DNA of 64,000 nt, from positions 62,001 to 126,000 of the forward strand of contig JANQNH010000018.1 in the NCBI GenBank assembly GCA_028279655.1, given 5' to 3'. The stretch is from Candidatus Nanoarchaeia archaeon (GTDB lineage: Archaea; Nanobdellota; Nanobdellia; Woesearchaeales; JACPBV01). Made by a program: the position numbers and the translations under genes. Below, in pieces: positions 44,712 through 50,928 of the stretch (position 1 is its first letter; each line of letters starts with the position of its first letter). The notes below the pieces were generated by a model, which was given only the letters and a program-made list of their open reading frames with translations, was not told the DNA's origin and did no database searches.

Positions 44712-44753
44712 GTTATTGTGCAATTTAGCCTTTTTATACTATTATTGTGCAAA
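44712..44753. promoter_or_regulatory. Two inverted TTTGCACAATAAC-type sites between divergent promoters
   Basis: GTTATTGTGCAA (44712-44723) and TTATTGTGCAAA (44742-44753) are reverse complements of the sites at 44328-44359. The first is 20 bp upstream of the TATA box of the small membrane protein. The second is 24 bp upstream of the TATA box (CCTTTAAAAATAG) of the ferredoxin-type gene. A degenerate fifth copy lies near 44693. Confidence 0.5.
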
Positions 44754-44810
44754 GCCGGTTTTTTGGCTTTAAAGACAACCTTTAAAAATAGCTGATATTT
44801 CTGATGGTTT

Positions 44811-45419
44811 ATGTTAAAGATAACACCATATTTAGGGGTGCTTGTGGTTATAGTATCTGTTTTTGGTATTTGGGAGCCTAAGCTTGGATATTTTCTTTTG
44901 ATAGTATTTGCTGCGCTTCTGTTAATCAGCCCATTTAGGGGGAGGTGGTTCTGCGGGAACCTTTGCCCCAGGGGTAGTTTTAATGACTTTTGGCTTGGGA
45001 AGATCAGCTTTAGGAAGAAAATACCTGGGTTTTTTCGCAATATCTGGCTAAGGGTTGTTGTATTTGTCGCTTTGATGGGATTTATGGTATTTAGGATAAT
45101 CGGAACAGAAGGGATAGTTGATAAGATAGGGATGGTCTTTGTAACAATGTGTATAGTTACAACCTTGATCGCTATACTCTTTGGCATCTTTTTGAATCCC
45201 AGGACATGGTGCAGCTTTTGTCCGATGGGAACTGTCCAGAGATGGTTTGGGGGAAAAAGATATCAGTTAAAGGTTGACAGCTCTAAGTGTGTTGACTGTA
45301 AGCTTTGTCATAAGGTCTGTCCTATGGGGCTTAATGTCAATGAGATGTCGCATAAGCCAGATTGTATAAAATGTGGTAGATGTGTTAAAGTTTGTCCTAA
45401 AGGGGCTTTGAGTTTCTAA
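44811..45419 (+). CDS. Membrane [4Fe-4S] protein (NapH/CcoG-like)
   Basis: 202 residues. It has hydrophobic helices (LGVLVVIVSVFGIW, LGYFLLIVFAALLL, VVVFVALMGFMVF, IVTTLIAILFGIFL), two short Cys motifs facing the membrane (FCGNLCPRG and CSFCPMG) and a C-terminal pair of ferredoxin motifs (CVDCKLCHKVCP and CIKCGRCVKVCP). It likely passes electrons across or along the membrane. The donor and acceptor are unknown. The start is leaderless, with the TATA box about 27 bp upstream. Confidence 0.85.
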   Translation: MLKITPYLGVLVVIVSVFGIWEPKLGYFLLIVFAALLLISPFRGRWFCGNLCPRGSFNDFWLGKISFRKKIPGFFRNIWLRVVVFVALMGFMVFRIIGTEGIVDKIGMVFVTMCIVTTLIAILFGIFLNPRTWCSFCPMGTVQRWFGGKRYQLKVDSSKCVDCKLCHKVCPMGLNVNEMSHKPDCIKCGRCVKVCPKGALSF

Positions 45420-45464
45420 TTCAGTAACACAAGATTTAAAAACTTACTTAGACTACATTCTGGC

Positions 45465-46535
45465 ATGCCGCTATTTGATGATATGTTGAGTTCTGAAGAA
45501 AGCTTGTTTCGGAATGAGCAGGCTTTGGACTTTGCTTTTCAGCCCAAGCCAATGAAGTTCAGGGAAGAGCAGCAGAGGTATATGGCTAACTGTATAAAAC
45601 CCCTTTTCCATGAGAGGAACGGGAAGAATCTTTTTATCTATGGGATCCCTGGTATAGGGAAGACCCTTGCCTGTAGCCAGCTTATCGATGAGCTGGAGGA
45701 AAGCAGTGAGGATGTTGTTCCCTTGTATATAAACTGTTGGCATAAGAATACATCCTTTAAGGTTTATCTGGAGCTGTGTGCCTTATTGGGTTATAGGATG
45801 ACGCAGAACAAGAAAGGAGACGAGTTGGTGGAGGTAATAAAGGATATACTGAACAAGAAGTCAGCTGTTTTTGTCTTTGATGAGATAGATAAGATGGAGG
45901 ATTTTGACTTTCTATATGCTTTATTAGAAGGAGTTTACAGGAAATCTATCTTTTTGATTACTAATTATAAGGACTGGCTGAATGGTCTTGAGGAGAGGGT
46001 GAGGTCCAGATTGATGATCGATCAACTCGAGTTTAAACCCTATAACAGCAAGGAGACAGAGGGCATACTCAGGCAGAGGATTGGTTTTGCTTTTGTTCCA
46101 GGCGTACTTGACGATAGCGCATTTAGTCTGATACTTAACAAGACTGTTGAGATGGAGGATATAAGGGCTGGATTGAATCTTTTGAGGGAGTCTGGGCTTA
46201 ATGCAGAGAACAGGTCTAGCAAGAAGATACTTCTGGAAGATACCCAGGCTGCACTAAAGAAACTGGACGAGTATAATCTTGAGGGATCTGATAAGCTTGA
46301 AGGAGACCCAAAATTTATCCTGAACCTGATTAAGAAGAACAGCGGCATTAAGATGAAGAGCTTATATAAGATATATCAGGAGAAAGGGGGAGGGATGGCT
46401 TATAGAAGCTTTTTTAGAAAGGTAAACAAGCTTGCAGAGGATAAGTTTGTCAGTCTGGAGAAGAAGACTGGAGGATTAGAGGGGACCACTACGATTGTTA
46501 CCTATTCTAATGTTAAGAAACTTAGTGAGTTTTAG
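45465..46535 (+). CDS. orc1: Orc1/Cdc6 replication initiator
   Basis: 356 residues. AAA+ ATPase with Walker A GIPGIGKTLA (near residue 60), Walker B FVFDEIDKM, sensor 1 SIFLITNYKDW, and a C-terminal winged helix (IKMKSLYKIYQEKGGGMAYRSF). It binds origins and loads MCM. Archaeal origins often lie beside this gene; no standard ORB sequence was recognised here. It converges with the acylphosphatase gene (4-bp overlap). Confidence 0.93.
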   Translation: MPLFDDMLSSEESLFRNEQALDFAFQPKPMKFREEQQRYMANCIKPLFHERNGKNLFIYGIPGIGKTLACSQLIDELEESSEDVVPLYINCWHKNTSFKVYLELCALLGYRMTQNKKGDELVEVIKDILNKKSAVFVFDEIDKMEDFDFLYALLEGVYRKSIFLITNYKDWLNGLEERVRSRLMIDQLEFKPYNSKETEGILRQRIGFAFVPGVLDDSAFSLILNKTVEMEDIRAGLNLLRESGLNAENRSSKKILLEDTQAALKKLDEYNLEGSDKLEGDPKFILNLIKKNSGIKMKSLYKIYQEKGGGMAYRSFFRKVNKLAEDKFVSLEKKTGGLEGTTTIVTYSNVKKLSEF

Positions 46536-46804
46536 TACTTTATTGAAAATGTTTTGAATTCGTCCGCTGGTTCTTCATATTTTATATCTACATCTTCTAC
46601 ATGGGCACCTTCTGGGCCTGTTCTACAGAAGTTTATCAGTTGTTGTAGTTTTTCTTCTGTACCTTCTGCTACAACCTCTACCCTGCCGTCAGGTAGGTTT
46701 CTTACAAAGCCCTTAAGTCCTAGCTTGTTTCCAACTATGTTCGTGTTGTGCCTAAACCATACTCCCTGTACCCTTCCTGAAATTATAATCTGCACCCTTT
46801 TCAT
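46532..46804 (-). CDS. acyP: Acylphosphatase
   Basis: 90 residues. The complete signature GRVQGVWFRHNT (catalytic Arg) and the second motif GLKGFVRNLPDGRVEVVAEG (catalytic Asn) are present. It hydrolyses acyl phosphates. A TATA box (AATTTAAATAATCC) lies near 46829. Confidence 0.96.
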   Translation of the reverse strand: MKRVQIIISGRVQGVWFRHNTNIVGNKLGLKGFVRNLPDGRVEVVAEGTEEKLQQLINFCRTGPEGAHVEDVDIKYEEPADEFKTFSIKY

Positions 46805-46887
46805 AATGATATTTTTTTCTAATGGATTATTTAAATTTATCCTTGCTTACCTCTATAGTGTGGTGTTCTAATGGGAATCCAGTGTGG

Positions 46888-47008
46888 CACTTGCCAACTT
46901 TTTGGCAAGTGGATAGGGAAGCTGTGATGGCAAAATTTTAGTGTTATGGGGGTTTTGGGGTACCCACTTGCCACTTGCCAAGGGGCTGCGTGAGGTATTT
47001 AAATGAGG
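46888..47008 (+). promoter_or_regulatory. CACTTGCCA promoter module, copy A
   Basis: A 121-bp stretch closely similar to 52437-52556. It opens with a perfect 10-bp palindrome (CACTTGCCAA-CTTT-TTGGCAAGTG) and carries a TGGCAAAATTTT block. It ends with the direct repeat CACTTGCCACTTGCCAA 20 bp before GCGTGAGGTATTTAAAT, which contains the TATA box. It drives the small genes starting at 47122. Confidence 0.7.
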
Positions 47009-47042
47009 GCTCTTTACAATATAGTTATGTTGTTGCAAAATT

Positions 47043-47085
47043 AAGGCAGGAAAAATTAACACGCCCCCTTGTGTCCTCCTGCCTT
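47043..47085 (+). promoter_or_regulatory. Structured leader hairpin before small genes
   Basis: A 9-bp stem (AAGGCAGGA at 47043-47051 with TCCTGCCTT at 47077-47085) with an inner ACAC/GTGT stem is followed by ATTTTTTATC. It lies in the 5' leader between copy A and the start at 47122. It may act as an attenuator or an early terminator. Confidence 0.5.
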
Positions 47086-47121
47086 ATTTTTTATCATTGA
47101 AAAACTGAGGAGGTGTTGTCC

Positions 47122-47238
47122 ATGGTTGATTTAAGAAAAGAAACAATACAGGATCTGTTCTATAAGCAGGTCAGGAAGCTGACTTTGAGCAAGGCTCAGA
47201 GTTTTGATCTACAGTTTTCAGATGCTTGGATAAACTAA
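47122..47238 (+). CDS. Small ORF of 38 residues
   Basis: MVDLRKETIQDLFYKQVRK is followed by 19 more residues and two stop codons. It has a strong ribosome-binding site (GGAGGTG, 47109-47115) and a clear promoter (copy A). Family not recognised. The next small gene starts 9 bp later in the same frame. Confidence 0.5.
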   Translation: MVDLRKETIQDLFYKQVRKLTLSKAQSFDLQFSDAWIN

Positions 47239-47247
47239 TAAGCAAAA

Positions 47248-47427
47248 ATGTATGAAATGAAGAAACATCTTACTAAGAAATGGGAAATTACCTTTATGGA
47301 ACTTGAAAATGATGTTGGAAAGAAGTTCAAATTGACTAGGATACTGCCAGATATGTCGGTTGCAGAAACCAAGGTTTTTCGTTCGAAGGAGGAAGCAAAG
47401 AAACAATTTGATGAATGGCTAAAATAA
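47248..47427 (+). CDS. Small ORF of 59 residues
   Basis: The product begins MYEMKKHLTKKWEITFMELE and ends EEAKKQFDEWLK. It is basic and soluble, with a predicted strand followed by a helix. It is probably co-transcribed with the 38-residue ORF upstream. Its end overlaps the convergent phosphatase gene by 9 bp. No family recognised. Confidence 0.5.
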   Translation: MYEMKKHLTKKWEITFMELENDVGKKFKLTRILPDMSVAETKVFRSKEEAKKQFDEWLK

Positions 47428-47724
47428 TTTATTTACCTTATATTTTAGGATTTCAATTAATTCCGGTTGATTAAAATGGTAAACATCAGGAATATCAAGG
47501 GAGAGGATACGTTTTTGCATGTAGAGCTTAGGAAAGCGTTTAGCTATCTCGCTCCTCTGTTCACTTTCCATGACCATAACAGTGTCAGCCCAGGAAAGAT
47601 CCTTTTTGGAAAGTGGCTTTTCAGTGTAAAGGCCTGCAGATTTGGTCTGAAATTTGCCTTTGAAAAGCTCTCTAGCTGTTTTGCTCCTGTTTTGGTTTTG
47701 GTTGCAGACAAATAATACATTCAT
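47419..47724 (-). CDS. Low-molecular-weight tyrosine phosphatase-like protein (COG4551)
   Basis: 101 residues. The phosphatase loop CNQNQNRSKTA fits CX5R(S) at residues 7-14, and the remaining pattern (LSWADTVMVMESEQRSEI, LDIPDVYHFNQPELIEILK) matches the short predicted protein tyrosine phosphatase family. The substrate is unknown. Confidence 0.85.
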   Translation of the reverse strand: MNVLFVCNQNQNRSKTARELFKGKFQTKSAGLYTEKPLSKKDLSWADTVMVMESEQRSEIAKRFPKLYMQKRILSLDIPDVYHFNQPELIEILKYKVNKLF

Positions 47725-47781
47725 ACTATGCTTATAAGATGAGCTATAATTTAAAGTTTACTAACAAATGAGGTGGTTTAA

Positions 47782-47901
47782 ATGGAAGAATTTGAAAAGG
47801 AATTGGATATGTACACTGAAGAAGGTGTAAATTGTTATTGCGAGAATGATGAGATCAACAGCAGAGAAGAGGGTTTTATGTTAGGTTATCTAGGAGCGTG
47901 A
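47782..47901 (+). CDS. Small acidic ORF of 39 residues
   Basis: Begins MEEFEKELDMYTEEGVNCYC and ends GFMLGYLGA. A GAGGTGG ribosome-binding site precedes the ATG. It is followed 5 bp later by another small ORF. Family unknown. Confidence 0.4.
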   Translation: MEEFEKELDMYTEEGVNCYCENDEINSREEGFMLGYLGA

Positions 47902-47906
47902 TAAAA

Positions 47907-48020
47907 ATGTTTTTTCGAAAAGGATATATGGACTGGGAAAGCTATAAGAGCAGGATTGATTTTTTGGATCTTTTTTATTGGCAGCAGAACTGCAGGAGAC
48001 AGAATCTTAGGAATTTGTAG
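47907..48020 (+). CDS. Small basic ORF of 37 residues
   Basis: Begins MFFRKGYMDWESYKSRIDFL and ends in a basic RRQNLRNL tail. It lies close behind the acidic 39-residue ORF and before the VapBC promoter. Supported only by position and composition. Confidence 0.35.
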   Translation: MFFRKGYMDWESYKSRIDFLDLFYWQQNCRRQNLRNL

Positions 48021-48048
48021 AAATGAAATGGAAAGATTTATATATTGG

Positions 48049-48084
48049 TTATACATAATATAATTATAGTTATATAATGTATAA
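48049..48084. promoter_or_regulatory. Operator candidate of the VapBC pair
   Basis: An inverted repeat with 14-bp arms and one mismatch (TTATACATAATATA at 48049-48062, TATATAATGTATAA at 48071-48084) overlaps the expected transcription start. It lies just after the TATA box (GATTTATATATTGG, about 48034-48047). Toxin-antitoxin pairs usually repress themselves through such palindromes. Confidence 0.6.
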
Positions 48085-48097
48085 TTAGTGATAAACA

Positions 48098-48313
48098 ATG
48101 ATAGAAGTTGAAACAACTGCTAGGAGGTGGGGCAATTCTATAGGTATCTCCTTACCAAGAGACATAGTTGAGAGAGCAAATATAAAGCCAAATAAACAGG
48201 TAAGGGTTTTTATTCAAGATAAGAAAATAGATTTGTCTAAGGTTTTTGGTACTCTTAAAATTGATAAACCCACACAAGAGATTTTGGATGGAATAAGGCA
48301 AGGTGAAGATTAG
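48098..48313 (+). CDS. vapB: AbrB/MazE-type antitoxin (VapB)
   Basis: 71 residues. The N-terminal swapped-hairpin AbrB domain reads TARRWGNSIGISLPRDIVERANIKPNKQVRVF; the C-terminal part would wrap the toxin. It precedes vapC with no spacing (stop at 48313, ATG at 48314). Confidence 0.9.
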   Translation: MIEVETTARRWGNSIGISLPRDIVERANIKPNKQVRVFIQDKKIDLSKVFGTLKIDKPTQEILDGIRQGED

Positions 48314-48679
48314 ATGTTCTTCTTTGATACTTATGCTTTAATTGAGATAATAAAAGGAAATCCTAATTATAAGGATTATGCCAAACATCCGTTTTTGGTG
48401 ACTAGGCTTAATTTAATGGAGCTTTATTATTCTTTATTAAGACTTTTTGATGAAAAGAAGGCTGAATATTATTTTGAACTTTTTCTTCCTTTATGCGTTC
48501 CTGTTAAGAATAGAACTATAAAATCTGCTATGAGATTTAGGTTATATCAGAGAAAGAAGAAGAATCTGATATCTTATATTGACTGCATAGGTTATTTTGT
48601 GGCATTGGAGAATGATGTGAGGTTAATTACTGGAGAAAAAAATTTTTTAGGATTACGAAATGTAGAGTTTGTTAAATAA
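48314..48679 (+). CDS. vapC: PIN-domain toxin (VapC)
   Basis: 121 residues. PIN acidic residues: FDTYALIEI (D5), LNLMELYY (E), and YIDCIGYFVALENDVRLITGEKNF (D, D). It is an RNase that would cleave tRNA or rRNA when unbound. Paired with the AbrB-type antitoxin upstream. Confidence 0.9.
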   Translation: MFFFDTYALIEIIKGNPNYKDYAKHPFLVTRLNLMELYYSLLRLFDEKKAEYYFELFLPLCVPVKNRTIKSAMRFRLYQRKKKNLISYIDCIGYFVALENDVRLITGEKNFLGLRNVEFVK

Positions 48680-48732
48680 TGTGTATCTCATTAGCGTAAC
48701 ACTTATAAACATATTTTACTTTCCTGTTTCTT

Positions 48733-49299
48733 ATGAAAATCCTTACAAAAGATGAAGTCAATGTGAACAAGGAAGTAATCTTAGAGGTGATGGTAAACGG
48801 AGCTATCTTTATCCATCCTACAGATACTATCTATGGCATAGGGTGCAACGCTACTGACGAGAAGTTTGTGGATGAGGTGAGGGATATAAAACAAAGACCG
48901 GATTCTCCTTTTTCAGTTATCGCTCCTTCAAAGAAATGGATAAGGGAGAACTGCCTTGTGAACGATGCAGGGGAGAAGTGGCTTCGGAAGTTACCCGGGC
49001 CATATACATTGATACTTAAGGCTAAGGATGGTGTTGCCAATAATGTTGCTCCTGGTATGAAATCATTGGGAGTAAGGATTCCTGACCATTGGTTCAGTGA
49101 TCTTGTTAAGGAGTTAGGTGTGCCAATAATTACCACTTCTGCGAATAGGTCTGGTGGGGATTTTATGACCTCTCTGGATAATCTTGACGATGAGATAAAG
49201 CCCAAGATCGAGTTTATAGTCTATGAGGATGAGAAGCACGGAAGGCCGTCTACTATCGTTGACCTTACTGGAAAGGAAGCTGTTGTTAAAGAAAGATAA
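48733..49299 (+). CDS. sua5: Threonylcarbamoyl-AMP synthase (Sua5/YrdC)
   Basis: 188 residues: the YrdC domain only, without the Sua5 C-terminal domain. Motifs: AIFIHPTDTIYGIGCNAT, IKQRPDSPFSVIAP, LPGPYTLILKAK, GVRIPDH, PIITTSANRSGG and GRPSTIVDL. It makes the intermediate for t6A37 in tRNA. A TATA box CACTTATAAAC (about 48700) supports the start. Confidence 0.95.
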   Translation: MKILTKDEVNVNKEVILEVMVNGAIFIHPTDTIYGIGCNATDEKFVDEVRDIKQRPDSPFSVIAPSKKWIRENCLVNDAGEKWLRKLPGPYTLILKAKDGVANNVAPGMKSLGVRIPDHWFSDLVKELGVPIITTSANRSGGDFMTSLDNLDDEIKPKIEFIVYEDEKHGRPSTIVDLTGKEAVVKER

Positions 49300-49332
49300 G
49301 GTTTTTAAATAATTGTTATTTCTAGTGTTATT

Positions 49333-50046
49333 ATGGTTAATAAGGAAGTAAAGGAAGATCATAAGGGTAAACTTAAGATACTTGCTGCTGGAGACAATGA
49401 AAATCAAGGATCTTCAAGCCCCCAGCAGAATGAACATAATAAACTTAAGATACTTGCTGCTGGAGACATACATGGAGATATAGGCCTAGCTGAGAAACTG
49501 GCTGAGAAGGCAAAGAAGGAGAAAGTAGACCTTGTAGTCCTTTGTGGGGATCTGACTATGGGAGAGACTTCTACTGATAATATCATAGGGCCTTTCAAGA
49601 AGAGGCACGAGAAGGTCTTGCTGATCCCTGGCAACCATGAGACTGTTGCTACTGCTGATTTTTTGGCTGAGCTGTATGGGATGAAGAATATCCATGGATA
49701 TTCTGTGAAATATGGGGATGTCGGCATATTTGGTGCTGGTGGAGCTAACATAGGGGTCTTTCAATCGTCTGAGAAGGAGCTTTATGATCTCTTGAAGAAA
49801 GGGCACGATAAGATTAAGTATCTGAAGAAGAAGATAATGGTTACGCATGTTCATCCTACTGGAAGCAAGATGGAGAAGTTTACTGATATCTTTCCTGGTT
49901 CTGAAGGTGTTAGGAAGGCCATAGAGAAGTTCAAGCCTGCTCTACTGCTATGTTCCCATGTTCATGAGGCAGAAGGTATTGAAGAGAAGATCGGCAAGAC
50001 TAAGGTCCTTAATGTAGGGAAGAGAGGGAAGATAATTGAAATTTGA
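49333..50046 (+). CDS. Metallophosphoesterase with duplicated N-terminal strand
   Basis: 237 residues. Calcineurin-like motifs: GDIHGD, VLCGDLTMG, IPGNHET, VTHVHPTG and CSHVHEAEG. The normal start strand KLKILAAGD occurs twice, at about residues 13-21 and 37-45. Only the second copy continues into the metal motif IHGD, so the first about 35 residues are an extra in-frame extension created by a 72-bp duplication/insertion. Paralogue of 29529-30125. Confidence 0.85.
   Translation: MVNKEVKEDHKGKLKILAAGDNENQGSSSPQQNEHNKLKILAAGDIHGDIGLAEKLAEKAKKEKVDLVVLCGDLTMGETSTDNIIGPFKKRHEKVLLIPGNHETVATADFLAELYGMKNIHGYSVKYGDVGIFGAGGANIGVFQSSEKELYDLLKKGHDKIKYLKKKIMVTHVHPTGSKMEKFTDIFPGSEGVRKAIEKFKPALLLCSHVHEAEGIEEKIGKTKVLNVGKRGKIIEI
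49368..49468 (+). repeat. 29-bp direct repeat at the start of the phosphoesterase gene
   Basis: A 29-bp sequence beginning TAAACTTAAGATACTTGCTG occurs identically at 49368-49396 and 49440-49468, exactly 72 bp apart. The 43 bp between the copies keep the frame open. Confidence 0.9.
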
Positions 50047-50049
50047 GAA

Positions 50050-50874
50050 TTATTGTTTTTCAATTATGGCCCTTACTTTGTAGCCTGCATCTTTAAGGGC
50101 TTGTCCAAGAATTGGTGTAAATGATCCAGGTTCAAATTCTGCTTGGTAATATGATGAAAAGGAATGAGATATGTATTCATGTAAGCAATCCCATTGATCA
50201 TATTCTACTAAATTGGAGAATGTTTTAAGGTGGTTAGCATCTCCATCATTTTGTTCTATCCTACTTATCTCATCTTGGACCTTGCGTTCGAATTCATAAG
50301 GGTATATATCTTTTGGAACTCTTTTTTCAACTTCAGACATTAGACCAAGATCTTGTTTAGCTGCTTCCAGAATTTTAGTACGAGTTTCCTCTGGTAGATG
50401 GTCAAAATAAGTATGGAGAGCTTCATGTGCAACAATCCTGAATTCTACTTGTTTTTCAGCAGTAGGCCATTTCTCAGGACAGTCGTGGATTACTAATAAG
50501 TTTTCTAAGGGTACACCATATGCTTCTTCACACATTTTAGATTTTCTACAGCCCTCTAATATATTTGCAGGTATGGGGTACTTTAAAGGGCGCCCTGATT
50601 TTAAGAAATAGTGGCCTGGCGGGATTTTCTCAGGTGATATATGATAATAATATGGAACTTCCCCTGTAGTCTTTTCATAAAATCTAAAAGGATGATCTAC
50701 AACCAGATTTGTATCAATACCGGGATCATTAACAAAAGGACTTAATACTAGCCTACTTTTCCTTACCTCATCAGGCAGATCCGATACTTGATTTAAAAAT
50801 TCTTTTGGAAATCTACCTTTATTTATTTTGTATACTCTAAAGTCATTACTCTCCTTCATATCTTCAAAGAGCAT
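50050..50874 (-). CDS. Putative zinc metallopeptidase
   Basis: 274 residues. An HExxH zincin motif is present (AHEALHTYFDHL, near residues 149-160), and a downstream CLHEYISHSF could provide the third ligand. No signal peptide. A TATA box near 50888 fits a leaderless start at the second in-frame ATG (50859, MKESNDF) better than at 50874. Family not recognised; peptidase function is inferred from the motif alone. Confidence 0.6.
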   Translation of the reverse strand: MLFEDMKESNDFRVYKINKGRFPKEFLNQVSDLPDEVRKSRLVLSPFVNDPGIDTNLVVDHPFRFYEKTTGEVPYYYHISPEKIPPGHYFLKSGRPLKYPIPANILEGCRKSKMCEEAYGVPLENLLVIHDCPEKWPTAEKQVEFRIVAHEALHTYFDHLPEETRTKILEAAKQDLGLMSEVEKRVPKDIYPYEFERKVQDEISRIEQNDGDANHLKTFSNLVEYDQWDCLHEYISHSFSSYYQAEFEPGSFTPILGQALKDAGYKVRAIIEKQ

Positions 50875-50928
50875 TCTTTTATTTAAAAATATTACTATTA
50901 TTAAGTAATAAACTATTTTAGAAAAGTA

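Noticed and set aside
44281-44810. Replication origin near orc1
   Set aside because: The repeated TTTGCACAATAAC sites do not match known ORB sequences and sit at activator positions upstream of TATA boxes. Skew could not be computed.
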